From NCBI GenBank assembly GCA_025454395.1, contig JALOOM010000005.1:62001-126000 (forward strand): a DNA stretch of 64,000 nt, given 5' to 3'. A model generated the notes under the pieces. That model searched no databases. It saw only the letters and a program-made list of their open reading frames with translations, and had not been told where the DNA came from. The translations under genes were made by a program, and so were the position numbers. Within the stretch, counting starts at the first letter, position 1; each line of letters begins with the position of its first letter. This DNA is from Elainella sp. Prado103. Lineage in GTDB: Bacteria; Cyanobacteriota; Cyanobacteriia; Elainellales; Elainellaceae. Below are positions 8,212-17,912 of the stretch, one piece after another.

Positions 8212-11200
8212 ATGCAATTTCCTCAGATGCAGGTGATTCAACCCTGTTCGCTGCTGTTTGCACCCAACGACCTCGTTCAAACGGCCGTCAGTGGCATGAG
8301 TCAAGCTTATTTGAGCTATGCACTGGTCGTTGAAGAAAATCGACTGGTGGGAATTTTAACGGAGCGAGATATCACAAAAGCAACGGCGATCGGTATCCCA
8401 TTTGCAACGACTCCGATCTCAGAATTGATGACTACTCCTGTGATCACCTGCACAGAGGCAGAAGCGACCGATCTGTTGATGGTGATTCAGATGATGCAGC
8501 AGCATAAATTGCGCCATCTACCCGTCTTAAATGAGCAATCAGAACTGGTTGGTATCATCACGGCCAGTAGTATTTACGCCAACTTGAAGCCTGAGTATTT
8601 GCTTTCTCAACAGCAGGTGAGTCAGGTGATGACGACTTCGATTGTGCAGGCTCCACCCGATGTTTCCTTACAGCAACTTGCCAACCTCATGGTAGAACGG
8701 CAGGTGGGCTGTGTGGTCATTGTGATGGTTCTGGATGCAGAACAAACAGCAAAAGAAACGGTAGAAGAAACGGCAGGAACAGTTGTCTCTGCGGTTCCTA
8801 CGGTGGATCAATCGGCTTATGCCGCTGCTCAGTATGCTATCCTACCCGGATCTCCCCCTCGATCGTCGCCCTGGCAGATGGATGGCATGGGTTGCTCTCC
8901 CTCAGTTTATCCGACCCCCCAGCCGATCGGCATTATTACTGAACGCGACATTCTCCAGTTTCAAGCGCTTGGGCTCGATTTAACTGCGATTCGAGCTGAC
9001 AGTGCCATGAGCACACCCCTGTCGATGATCGATGCTCAGGCGAACCTGTGGGAAGCGCAGCAACGAATGCAGCAACTGCGGGTTCGACGGTTGGTAGTAT
9101 CCGATCGACAGTATGGATTGCGGGGGATCATTACTCAAACTGATATTTTGCGGGTTATCAACCCGTTTACGCTGCATGAGGTGATTTATTCACTACAACA
9201 AGTTGCCGAGCAGCAAAACCAACTTTTGCAAGCAGCGCAGCAAGCGAAAGCCGCACTCACACAGGAACTGGTGCAGAGCAACCAACGGTATCAAAGTATT
9301 CTCAATCATTTGCCAGATCTGATTTGTTGTTTTCGTCAAGATGGCATTTTGACCTTCGCCAATCGGGCCTATTGCGAATACTTCAATCAACCCCTACAAG
9401 CCTTGGTTGGGCAAAGTATTTTGACAGGGTTGCCTGGAGATCGTGGCATTTCTACCCAGCACCTGGCCCGGCTCACTACCGATGGCAACCGTATTACCCA
9501 TCGTCATCAGGTGATCAATGGCAAAGGGGAACTGCGCTGGATGGAATCTACCGACTGTGCCATTTGGGATGATGCCGGAAACCTCGTAGAATTTCAGTCT
9601 ATTGGGCGCGATATTACCGACCAGTTAGAAGTGGAGCAACTGTCACGCACCCAAGAAGCTCGCAACCGAGCCATTCTCAATGCAATGCCCGATCTGTTAC
9701 TGCGGGTTTTACGAGATGGTACCTGTCTAGATTGTATTCTACCTCCCGATCGGCAGGGGCATACCTTTCTACCGGTTCAACATCATATTGCAGAAGTCTT
9801 GCCTCCCGAAGCGGTACAGGTGCGGCTACGGTTGATTGAACAGGCCCTGGAAACCGGAGAACTCCAAGTGGCTGAAGATCAGTTCGTGCGGCAGGATCGA
9901 GTCATCTGTGAAGAAATTCGAGCGATCGCTTGCGGTCAAGATGAAGTGTTATTGATGGTGCGCGACATGACGCAACGTCGCCAAAGTGAAACCCAGTTCC
10001 GGCGGCTCAGTGAAAATGTGCTGGGGATCATCTATCGCTATCGTTTGGCAGCCGACGGGACTGAGCAAATGCTTTACCTCAGCCCTCGCAGCCGGGAAAT
10101 CCTGGAAACCGCACCAGAGCAAATTTTGGCAGAGGTTCAATATCTTTGGGCATTGGTGCATCCAGAAGACATTGCTGATCTGCGCCAAAAGCTAACTCTC
10201 TCAGCCCAGACCTTACATCCCTATCAAGCTGAGTTTCGGCTAATCTTACCGGGTGGTACCAAATGGATTCGCATCTTTGCCCGACCGGAATGCCATGTCA
10301 ATCATGACATTATTTGGGATGGATTAGCCTTAGATATTACAGAAGCCAAACAAGCGAATGAGGCTTTGCGGATCTCTGAAGCTAAACTTCGATCGATTTT
10401 GGCGCATTCTCCCAGTGTGATGAGTGTGATCGATCGACAAGGAACAACGCTGTTTATCAATTGTGCATTAATGGGCCGGGCAGCCGACACTTGGGTTGGC
10501 AGATCCATGACTGCCTATTTGCAGCCTGAACAGGAAGACTGTCTGGAGAACGCATTACAGACTGTGTTTGGGCAAGGGCGTTCTGCCTATTTTGAGGCAA
10601 CTGGAATTGGCAAGACGGATCCGGTTGCCAACTATGAAGTTTATATTGCTCCAATTCATCCGCCTCGAGAAGATGAGCGTTCGATCGAAGCAGGCATTGT
10701 GATTGCGGTCGATGTTTCGATGCGCAAACAAGCAGAAACAACGCTCCACAAACGGGATGCTCAACTGCGTCTGGCCTTAGAAGCCAGTAAGATTGTCTGT
10801 TGGGAAACGGATCTCACAACTCAGCAAACAACTTGTATAGGGAGACATCTTTCTCATCATCAATGGCATTCCGAAACCTGGCAGTTGCCTTATTCAGACT
10901 TCCTGCAACAAATTCACCCAGACGATCAGAATCAATTTGCCCAGAAAACGCTTGAGGCGATTTCCACGGGTGGTGAATTTGAAGATGTGCATCGACTCTA
11001 TTTACCCAATCACTCAATGTTGTGGGTATTGGTGAAAGCAAAGCTATTTCCCGATCTGCGAGGGCAATTTAACCGCCTGGTGGGCGTGTCGATCAATCTG
11101 AGCGATCGGAAACAGGCAGAAATTGCTCTGCAAGCCAGTGAAGCTCGGTTTCGGGCCATTTTTGAACAGGCGGCAGTTGGGATCACTCAGGCTACGCTGG

Positions 11201-13500
11201 CTGGACAATACATTCAGGTGAATCAGTGGTTTTGCCAGCTCTTAGGTTACAGCGAGGCAGAACTGCTGCAAGCTAATATTGCAGATGTGACCCATCCGGA
11301 TGACTGGTCACATAACCATCGATTGATTCAGCAGTTAATTGCTGGTGAAATTTCCGCTTTGTCGGTTGAGAAGCGTTATATCTGTAAAGACGGTCAAGTT
11401 CGCTGGGTACATATCTCGGGATCGTTAGTTCAAGATGAACTGCATCAACAGCAATACCTCCTAGGGGTGATTGAAGATGTGCAAGAGCGGAAACAGGCAG
11501 AGATGCAAATTCAGTCGCAGCAAGCCTTTTTGCGTAAGGTGATTGATGCCGTCAGCAGTGCAATTTTCGTGAAAGACCCATGGAACCGTTTTGTGATCGC
11601 AAACCAAGCCTGTGCTGACATCTACGGAGTCACCGTAGAAGATTTAATTGGAGAGAACGATCTATCCTTTAATACAGATACGCAACAGGTCGAAGAATTT
11701 TGGGCCATCAATCGAGACGTTTTATCCAGCCGAATATCGCGCACCATTCATACACAGTCGATTCCAACTGCTGATGGTAAGAAAACCTGGTATCGGGCAA
11801 CAATCAGCCCTTTTATTGATACGAACGGGCAAGCTCGCGGTGTGATTGGAGTAATTTCTGATATTACCGATCTAAAGCATACTGAATTAGCCTTACGCCA
11901 AGCCAAAGAGGCTGCCGAGGCTGCCAGTTTCGCCAAAAGCCAGTTTTTGGCCAATATGAGTCATGAGTTACGGACACCGCTCAATTCTATTCTAGGATTC
12001 GCCCAACTTTTAAATCGTGACCACGGGTTGACGGCCGAGCAACGAGAGTATCTCAATATCATTCTACGGAGTGGAGAGCATCTGCTTGCCTTAATCAATG
12101 ATGTTTTAGAGATGTCAAAAATTGACGCAGGTAGTATTCCATTTAATGTCAATGGTTTTGATCTCTACCTCCTGTTAGATAATCTCCAGGAAATGCTATC
12201 GATTAAAGCAATTTCTAAGGGACTTGAGTTGATTTTTGAGCGATCTGATGTACCACAGTACATTCAAACGGATGAAAATAAGCTACGCCAAGTATTACTG
12301 AATCTGCTGGGGAATGCAATTAAATTTACGATGAGTGGACAAGTGAAATTGCAATTGCAATTGGCTCCCTTACCACCCTACTATTTATCTGAAGAAACCC
12401 ATCGCCGTTGGCTAGCTCGTTTTACGACGGATGGGGTGGCTCGATCGCCTCACATGATGATGCTTTGCTGCAAGGTCGAGGATACAGGGCCAGGAATTGC
12501 TGAGTCTGAAATAGATCACTTGTTTAATCCCTTTGTACAGACGGAAGCAGGTCGTCGATCTCAGGAAGGAACTGGGCTGGGGCTCGCAATCAGCCACCGA
12601 TTTGTGGAACTGATGGGAGGGAATATTCAGGTTCACAGTCAGTTAGGGTATGGCTCTTGTTTTAGCTTTCAGGTACCGATCTGTCCAGCAGAACCTACTA
12701 GCTTTTTAGATTCGAACCATGCTCAATCGATCGTCGCTTTAGCCCCCAATCAACCAGTTTTTCGGATTTTGATTGCAGAAGATCAGCTGACAAATCGCAA
12801 ACTGGTGGTGGAATTACTGACCAAGTTGGGTTTTGAGGTACGGGAAGCGGGGGATGGGCAAATGGCGATCGAACAATGGGAACAGTGGTCACCCCATTTA
12901 ATTTTGATGGATATGCGAATGCCAAATCTGGATGGTTATGAAGCGACTCGTTATATTCGACAGCAAGAAAGACGAATCGACATAATCGACGTGGATGTTC
13001 AGCTTAATACATCCTTGATTATTCCAGCAGAGGGTGAGCCCAGGTTATCTGCTCGTCTCTGTAACTCCACCGTGATTATCGCCTTGACCGCCAGCGCTTT
13101 TGAAGAAGAGCGCACCAATATTTTTATGGCAGGCTGCAATGGCTACATTCCGAAGCCTTTCAAGTCAGAAGAGTTATTAACGGTGATTGCCAGCTATTTG
13201 GGAATTGATTATTTATACGCTAAATTGACGGATGAACTCACCGCTGGCTCCTCGGCGATCGATCCCCTCTCTAACCTGATTCAGCCTCTGCAACCCATTG
13301 ATCTAGCCGTAATGCCCACCGAATGGCGACAGGAATTTCAGCGGGCAGCAGCTCAACTTGATGTCGATCGGTGTGGGGTACTGATTCAAACGATCCCTAC
13401 AGAATATGGGCAGTTAATTGAATCCCTCAAAGCCCTTGTTAATGAATTTCGTTTTGATCGACTGGTGGAACTCACTCAGCCCGGTTCCAGTTCTGAATAA
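8212..13500 (+). CDS. CBS-PAS hybrid sensor histidine kinase with receiver domain
   Basis: Very large (1762 aa) soluble hybrid kinase without membrane segments. Domains in order: four CBS motifs in residues 1-330, the third interrupted by a low-complexity insert at about 180-240; a coiled segment (330-355); seven PAS repeats starting near 357, 485, 597, 725, 851, 978 and 1105, several followed by PAC-type ITDxxxxE ends; HisKA with FLANMSHELRTPLN (phospho-His1251); HATPase with N-box LLNLLGNAIKF, DTGPGIAES and GTGLGLAISH; a C-terminal receiver (LILMDMRMPN, phospho-acceptor Asp1567; KPF lysine present). The receiver has an insertion with acidic residues before its LTASAFEEER segment, common in cyanobacterial kinases of this type. 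CBS pairs bind adenine nucleotides, so energy or nucleotide sensing is plausible. No partner regulator is adjacent. Confidence 0.93.
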   Translation: MQFPQMQVIQPCSLLFAPNDLVQTAVSGMSQAYLSYALVVEENRLVGILTERDITKATAIGIPFATTPISELMTTPVITCTEAEATDLLMVIQMMQQHKLRHLPVLNEQSELVGIITASSIYANLKPEYLLSQQQVSQVMTTSIVQAPPDVSLQQLANLMVERQVGCVVIVMVLDAEQTAKETVEETAGTVVSAVPTVDQSAYAAAQYAILPGSPPRSSPWQMDGMGCSPSVYPTPQPIGIITERDILQFQALGLDLTAIRADSAMSTPLSMIDAQANLWEAQQRMQQLRVRRLVVSDRQYGLRGIITQTDILRVINPFTLHEVIYSLQQVAEQQNQLLQAAQQAKAALTQELVQSNQRYQSILNHLPDLICCFRQDGILTFANRAYCEYFNQPLQALVGQSILTGLPGDRGISTQHLARLTTDGNRITHRHQVINGKGELRWMESTDCAIWDDAGNLVEFQSIGRDITDQLEVEQLSRTQEARNRAILNAMPDLLLRVLRDGTCLDCILPPDRQGHTFLPVQHHIAEVLPPEAVQVRLRLIEQALETGELQVAEDQFVRQDRVICEEIRAIACGQDEVLLMVRDMTQRRQSETQFRRLSENVLGIIYRYRLAADGTEQMLYLSPRSREILETAPEQILAEVQYLWALVHPEDIADLRQKLTLSAQTLHPYQAEFRLILPGGTKWIRIFARPECHVNHDIIWDGLALDITEAKQANEALRISEAKLRSILAHSPSVMSVIDRQGTTLFINCALMGRAADTWVGRSMTAYLQPEQEDCLENALQTVFGQGRSAYFEATGIGKTDPVANYEVYIAPIHPPREDERSIEAGIVIAVDVSMRKQAETTLHKRDAQLRLALEASKIVCWETDLTTQQTTCIGRHLSHHQWHSETWQLPYSDFLQQIHPDDQNQFAQKTLEAISTGGEFEDVHRLYLPNHSMLWVLVKAKLFPDLRGQFNRLVGVSINLSDRKQAEIALQASEARFRAIFEQAAVGITQATLAGQYIQVNQWFCQLLGYSEAELLQANIADVTHPDDWSHNHRLIQQLIAGEISALSVEKRYICKDGQVRWVHISGSLVQDELHQQQYLLGVIEDVQERKQAEMQIQSQQAFLRKVIDAVSSAIFVKDPWNRFVIANQACADIYGVTVEDLIGENDLSFNTDTQQVEEFWAINRDVLSSRISRTIHTQSIPTADGKKTWYRATISPFIDTNGQARGVIGVISDITDLKHTELALRQAKEAAEAASFAKSQFLANMSHELRTPLNSILGFAQLLNRDHGLTAEQREYLNIILRSGEHLLALINDVLEMSKIDAGSIPFNVNGFDLYLLLDNLQEMLSIKAISKGLELIFERSDVPQYIQTDENKLRQVLLNLLGNAIKFTMSGQVKLQLQLAPLPPYYLSEETHRRWLARFTTDGVARSPHMMMLCCKVEDTGPGIAESEIDHLFNPFVQTEAGRRSQEGTGLGLAISHRFVELMGGNIQVHSQLGYGSCFSFQVPICPAEPTSFLDSNHAQSIVALAPNQPVFRILIAEDQLTNRKLVVELLTKLGFEVREAGDGQMAIEQWEQWSPHLILMDMRMPNLDGYEATRYIRQQERRIDIIDVDVQLNTSLIIPAEGEPRLSARLCNSTVIIALTASAFEEERTNIFMAGCNGYIPKPFKSEELLTVIASYLGIDYLYAKLTDELTAGSSAIDPLSNLIQPLQPIDLAVMPTEWRQEFQRAAAQLDVDRCGVLIQTIPTEYGQLIESLKALVNEFRFDRLVELTQPGSSSE

Positions 13501-13664
13501 GGCGACCCTGCCGATGGTTAGTCCTACATTTTTTAGTTTCTCAGAGTCGATCCTTGCAGAGGAGGGTATCCCTCAGAAAGCAGATGGGCGTAGATCAAAA
13601 TCACGGGATATCATACGAGAGCGGATATCGCGCATCGCTGCTTTTCGCTGCCAATTTTTACGGC

Positions 13665-13703
13665 TCGTGATTGCGATTCGTGATTGCGATTCGTGATTGC
13701 GAT
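13665..13703. repeat. 13-bp tandem repeat, 3 copies
   Basis: Unit TCGTGATTGCGAT, three exact copies directly upstream of the metallophosphoesterase start. Confidence 0.92.
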
Positions 13704-13730
13704 TCATTTTTACGACTAATCTCTGCTGCT

Positions 13731-15311
13731 ATGGAATTTGTTACCGATCCACCCATCGCCGTCAAAATTCAGAAAATGAAACAGCGAGTTCGATGGCAAC
13801 ACCCACTCATTGTTTCGCGTCAGATTGATCAAACCCAACTTGTGGTCGATGCACCCGATGTAGAAAATCCAGCCTTCTCGTTTTTGGTGATTGGGGATAG
13901 TGGTTCGGGTTCCCATCGTGACCATAGCCCCCAGCGTAAAATTGCTGAACTCATGCTGCAACATGGCAGTTCATCTCGCTTCATCATCCATACGGGCGAT
14001 GTGATTTATCTGGTTGGGTCTCGCGAGTATTATGCCAGAAATTTTATTCAGCCCTATCGGGAGTTTATCGTTGGAGGCGATCGGCCTAAAGCGATCCAGT
14101 TTAATCAGATGACGTTTCGCCAGCCATTTTTCCTTGTGCCTGGCAATCATGACTATTATGATCTGCCTTTGCACTATGGTCTGCTCCTCCAAGCGACTGC
14201 CCCCTTTCGTTATTTGTTGCGTTCGCGGCTGGATTTTGATGTGGGTTTACAGGGCTCCGAACAGGGGAAGGCCTATGCTCAAGCTTTCCTAGATTACCTG
14301 TTAGCCATCGATCAGCCACATCAACTATCCGCCCACCTCGATCGGCACTACACGGCAACCGGAACCCAGGGGCGTTGTCTCCGCTATCTCCCCCAACAAT
14401 TTACCCGTCTGCCCAATCGTTATTATCAATTTCGCTATGGTGGGATCGACTTTTTTGCCCTCGACTCCAACACATTCAATACACCCTTACCCCTGACCAA
14501 TCATCCGGATGAACTGCTCCAGCGACGACGGTTGGAACAGCAGCGATCGAACCTTCAGCAGCAACAACAGGAATTAATGCAGCAGTCTATGCAGTTAGAT
14601 CCGCATCAGCCTGACCAAGCAGAGCAACTCGATGATTGCCGCACCAAAATTGAACAGTTGCAAGAAGAAGAAAAGGATATTAACAAACAATTATCCTCTG
14701 ATCAGACGGTTGCAATCGATACAGAGCAACTAGAGTGGCTGCAGCAACGCCTGATTGAATCCTGGTTCACAGATGAAGTGCGAGGGCGTGTCCTGTTTTT
14801 CCACCATCCGCCCTATGTCACCGAGTCCACCAAATGGTACCAGGGTCAAACATTGGCAGTTCGGCAACGGTTACGATCGGTCTTCGATCAGGTGGCAAAA
14901 GTAGTGGGTGAGCGGGCCCAAGGCCAGGCGATCGTCGATCTGGTACTGAACGGTCATGCCCATTGTTTAGAATATTTACGAACCCATGAAACTGGCCATG
15001 CTGATTCCCAGATCAATTGGATTGTATGTGGCGGTAGTGGCTATAGCTTGCGGCGACAACGCGCCGAGGGGGTAAATTTGTTTGAGGAGATCAATCCCTA
15101 CCGACATCAGGCTGCAAAACCCATCGCAACTTCAAAACTGTTTGTCGGTCGTAGCGGTCAAGGATCCTCGAAACATCGTCCTTACTCATTCCTGCGGATC
15201 GATGTGCAAGCCGGTAGCCCACCCCGATTTGTCGTGCAGCCCGTGATTGCTGATCGCTACCAGCACCAGTGGTATGAGCAAAAGTTGCCAAGCTTTGAAA
15301 TCACCAATTAG
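13731..15311 (+). CDS. Calcineurin-like metallophosphoesterase with coiled-coil insert
   Basis: 526 aa from the ATG at 13731; an upstream in-frame TTG lies in the tandem repeat and is unlikely. Dinuclear-metal motifs are all present: GDSGSGS (Asp56), TGDVIY (Asp90), GNHDYYD (Asn139, His140), FHHPPY (His358, His359) and NGHAHCLEY (His409, His411). Between the third and fourth motifs (about residues 258-325) sits a Gln/Glu-rich coiled coil (LEQQRSNLQQQQQELMQQ...KIEQLQEEEKDINKQL) not part of the core fold. It hydrolyses a phosphate ester of unknown identity; no signal peptide, so cytoplasmic. It follows the hybrid kinase by 230 nt in the same direction but is probably separate. Confidence 0.88.
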   Translation: MEFVTDPPIAVKIQKMKQRVRWQHPLIVSRQIDQTQLVVDAPDVENPAFSFLVIGDSGSGSHRDHSPQRKIAELMLQHGSSSRFIIHTGDVIYLVGSREYYARNFIQPYREFIVGGDRPKAIQFNQMTFRQPFFLVPGNHDYYDLPLHYGLLLQATAPFRYLLRSRLDFDVGLQGSEQGKAYAQAFLDYLLAIDQPHQLSAHLDRHYTATGTQGRCLRYLPQQFTRLPNRYYQFRYGGIDFFALDSNTFNTPLPLTNHPDELLQRRRLEQQRSNLQQQQQELMQQSMQLDPHQPDQAEQLDDCRTKIEQLQEEEKDINKQLSSDQTVAIDTEQLEWLQQRLIESWFTDEVRGRVLFFHHPPYVTESTKWYQGQTLAVRQRLRSVFDQVAKVVGERAQGQAIVDLVLNGHAHCLEYLRTHETGHADSQINWIVCGGSGYSLRRQRAEGVNLFEEINPYRHQAAKPIATSKLFVGRSGQGSSKHRPYSFLRIDVQAGSPPRFVVQPVIADRYQHQWYEQKLPSFEITN

Positions 15312-15481
15312 CCGATCGTCTAAATCTCCCAGAAACAGCTAAAGAGGAGATCTGAAAAGCCTGCGAAGATCACCCGACCCTGGAAAGCCTCTCAAATATC
15401 CTCTTCGATTGCTGAGTGGCATTTGACTCATCGGATCAACTCATCCACTCAAAAATTGGGAAATGGAAGACAGCGTATCAA

Positions 15482-15685
15482 CTACAGTAAACCCGTATTC
15501 ATGCCAGGCTTACCTGTGGCCAACTCCACTTTGACAATCTTGCCACCCATTTTCATGATGCGTTGTTGTTCCTTGAACCAGTTGTCGTAAGGAACCAGCT
15601 TCGTGAAGTAGGTATTTTGTAACTCGCGCTGGGTGCGAATCCGCGTTTGGCTCGGCACACAAGCCGTAATTTTGAACATCCGCAT
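15482..15685 (-). CDS. apcC: Allophycocyanin core linker peptide Lc7.8
   Basis: 67 aa, the exact usual length of ApcC. It begins MRMFKITACVPSQTRIRTQRELQNTYFTKLVPYDNWF, the canonical CpcD/ApcC linker fold. ApcC caps the outer ends of allophycocyanin core cylinders in phycobilisomes and stabilises the trimers. RBS AGGAGCGGAAAG precedes the ATG at 15685. It is the third gene of apcA-apcB-apcC, separated from apcB by 243 nt, a gap in which premature termination may set the lower linker dose (inference from other cyanobacteria). Confidence 0.98.
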   Translation of the reverse strand: MRMFKITACVPSQTRIRTQRELQNTYFTKLVPYDNWFKEQQRIMKMGGKIVKVELATGKPGMNTGLL

Positions 15686-15928
15686 GGAATCTTTCCGCTC
15701 CTGGATAAAACTGGAAAACTTGGGTTGAATTCAGCTTTTTTATCGTTTTGAACAGGGCTTAATTGCGCTAAGCCTGGGAATCTAGCATCAATCTTAGACG
15801 ATCATAGCCGTTGCCCAGCCATTGACGATCTAACACTCACACCAGACTTCCCAGACTTTCAAAGCTTCGAGGGTAGAGCTTGAGAAACCCAAACTCCTTA
15901 ACTCTTCGCCACTGACCAAGTAACTGAA

Positions 15929-16414
15929 CTAGCTCAAGCCAGAGCAGATGTAGTCGAGGTAAACACCCATTTCTTTGCCAGCATCAGCGCCCACCAAGCT
16001 AGCGGTCACTTCTTTGATGGCTTGAATTGCTTGCACGGTTGCAGCGATGGGTACACCCAGAGAGTTGTAGGTTTCTTTCAAACCGTTGAGCACGCGCTCA
16101 TCCAGGATCGATACGTCACCCGCCAGCATGGCATAGGTGGCATAGCGGAGGTAGTAGTCGAGGTCGCGGATACAAGCCGCATAGCGACGGGTGGTGTACA
16201 TGTTGCCGCCGGGACGGGTGATGTCAGAGTAGAGCAGAGACTTAGCCACTGCTTCTTTGACGATCGCAGCCGCGTTAGCGCTGATGGCGGTTGCAGCCCG
16301 AACCCGGAGTTCACCACTCGCGAAGTAGCTCTTCAGCTTGTCCATCGCAGCCCCATCCAGGTACTTACCCTGAACGTCAGCAGAGTTAATGACAGAAGTA
16401 ATTGCGTCTTGCAT
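15929..16414 (-). CDS. apcB: Allophycocyanin beta subunit
   Basis: 161 aa, standard length. Phycobilin attachment Cys81 in [22 protein letters not shown]; the conserved Asn71 (RPGGNMYTT) is the residue N-methylated in the family. It forms alpha-beta heterodimers with ApcA that assemble into the phycobilisome core, passing excitation energy to chlorophyll. AAGGAAG lies 9 nt before the ATG at 16414. It lies 123 nt downstream of apcA in the same transcription unit. Confidence 0.99.
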   Translation of the reverse strand: MQDAITSVINSADVQGKYLDGAAMDKLKSYFASGELRVRAATAISANAAAIVKEAVAKSLLYSDITRPGGNMYTTRRYAACIRDLDYYLRYATYAMLAGDVSILDERVLNGLKETYNSLGVPIAATVQAIQAIKEVTASLVGADAGKEMGVYLDYICSGLS

Positions 16415-16537
16415 GATTTTGCTTCCTTAAAACCAAGTTGTTGTCTAGTGTTGTTGTTTACGGCAGTTGAAAAGCGTTGAGCTTCAGGCTGTTCAACCAA
16501 TGTTTGACGATTGGCGATGCAGTCTCAACTCGGGCAA

Positions 16538-17023
16538 TTACTGCATTGCACCAATCACATAGTCGAAGTAGGTGCCTGCTTCTGAAGCATCGTCACCAGA
16601 CAACAGAGACATTGCAACGTTCTTCATTGCGCGAACGCCTTCAGCTACTGCGTCGATCGGAGTACCCAGAGACTTGTACATTTCACGCACACCGACGATA
16701 CCGATTTCTTCGATCGGGGTAACATCGCCAGAAACCACACCATAGGTGACGAGACGGAGGTAATAGTCCAGGTCACGCAGGCAGGTTGCGGTCATTTCTT
16801 CGCCGTAAGCGTTGCCACCAGGGGAAACAACGTCTGGGCGCTTTTGGAAAAGCTGATCGCCCGCTTGCTTGACGATGCGCTCGCGAGAGTCAGTCAGAAC
16901 CTGAGCGATGCGGAGACGACGCTCGCCAGAGGTAACAAAGCCTTTGATCCGATCCAGTTCACCAGGGCTGAGATAGCGAGCCTCGGCATCAGCGTTCACG
17001 ATTGACTTCGTGACAATACTCAT
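16538..17023 (-). CDS. apcA: Allophycocyanin alpha subunit
   Basis: 161 aa beginning [28 protein letters not shown], the invariant ApcA start. Chromophore-binding Cys81 lies in [23 protein letters not shown]. The ATG at 17023 is preceded by CGGAGGAATCCATCA, a strong RBS; the open frame continues upstream to 17290 but that extension is leader, not protein. First gene of the apc operon; partner of ApcB in core trimers. No apcE or apcF lies nearby. Confidence 0.99.
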   Translation of the reverse strand: MSIVTKSIVNADAEARYLSPGELDRIKGFVTSGERRLRIAQVLTDSRERIVKQAGDQLFQKRPDVVSPGGNAYGEEMTATCLRDLDYYLRLVTYGVVSGDVTPIEEIGIVGVREMYKSLGTPIDAVAEGVRAMKNVAMSLLSGDDASEAGTYFDYVIGAMQ

Positions 17024-17290
17024 TGATGGATTCCTCCGAAAAGCAAAATGTAACCAGGGGTAATTAAACTGCGGTTCACCACGGGCAGAACTGAGTACAA
17101 GGCAACTAGAGCGACACCACAACCCAGTGACTTCGACCAAGGCTGCTGATTCCGGACGAAGCCCGAAACGCAACCTGCCTCGACTCAGACATCCACCCCG
17201 ATCGTCCGTCAAAATGACGGAGGCAAAGAGGGGGAGCCAACGGTTTGAACTCAGTCGCCTTCCCGAAATATTTTCCGGCATTGAGTTCAC

Positions 17291-17319
17291 ATTCTAAGGC
17301 GATCCGCAACATTTTGTAA
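17291..17319 (-). promoter_or_regulatory. Candidate sigma-70-type promoter of the apc operon
   Basis: On the minus strand TTACAA (17314-17319) and TAGAAT (17291-17296) are separated by exactly 17 nt, a good -35/-10 pair. Transcription would start near 17284. A long structured leader is usual for apcA transcripts. Not tested; prediction from sequence only. Confidence 0.55.
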
Positions 17320-17433
17320 TATTTCCCCTCATCTACCCGATCGATTGCACCAGGGATCGATCGGGCAAAACGCGAGCTAAATCTGGCTATCGGGTCAGGT
17401 GAAACAGGGTTTCTCAGGAATTGATCGTCAATT

Positions 17434-17501
17434 TCTCTGGCTTGTCTGATTCTCTGACTTGTCTGGTTCTCTGACTTGTCTGGTTCTCTGACTTGTCTGG
17501 C
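17434..17501. repeat. 17-bp tandem repeat, 4 copies
   Basis: Unit TCTCTGACTTGTCTGGT, four copies, in the spacer upstream of apcA. Confidence 0.93.
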
Positions 17502-17540
17502 AGCTTGATCAAAATCTAAAGTTATTTTTTCACCACCTAC

Positions 17541-17574
17541 CAGTTGTGATCCCAGTTGTGATCCCAGTTGTGAT
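17541..17574. repeat. 12-bp tandem repeat, 3 copies
   Basis: Unit CAGTTGTGATCC, two full copies and a partial third, in the same spacer. Confidence 0.9.
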
Positions 17575-17912
17575 TATCAAGATTCATTGATCAAGAATTC
17601 ATGCAGGATCTGTCATCCAAGATTGCAAATTGGATTGAGTAATGGGTGGGATCGGTAAGATTTGGGACAGTTTGTCCATCTGTAGATTTATGTTAGGGTT
17701 CAGGAGCGGGATCCTGGAACTTCAACAAGTTGGATGAGCAACAGAAAATATATCTGCGCGACATGACTACACGACAGATTGTGAAGACAATTGATGAGTA
17801 GGCAAGGTTCTAGTTTGTAGGAACTTTGTTGTCTATTGGAATAATGAATGATCGGATCACAATCATTACAGCTTTATATACATAAAATTTGGATAATAGC
17901 TGGTTCGTTCAG

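Larger units (their letters stand above)
17024..17912 (-). other. apcA leader and upstream spacer
   Basis: An 889-nt gene-free stretch. From the promoter at 17291-17319 to the apcA ATG the transcript leader would be about 260 nt; it contains a perfect 7-bp hairpin (TCCGTCA/TGACGGA, 17205-17221). Upstream are two tandem repeat clusters (17434-17501 and 17541-17574). A 6-bp stem (TAGCTG/CAGCTA, 17897-17915) overlaps the stop codon of the MOSC gene and could act as a weak terminator, but its trailing T run is poor. Confidence 0.7.

Noticed and set aside
15413-15451. Inverted repeat TGAGTGG/CCACTCA between the phosphoesterase and apcC
   Set aside because: 25-nt loop and no T run on either strand; too weak to call a terminator.
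17024-17290. N-terminal extension of the ApcA reading frame
   Set aside because: ApcA begins at MSIVTKS with a strong GGAGG site; the extension lies in the untranslated leader downstream of the promoter.
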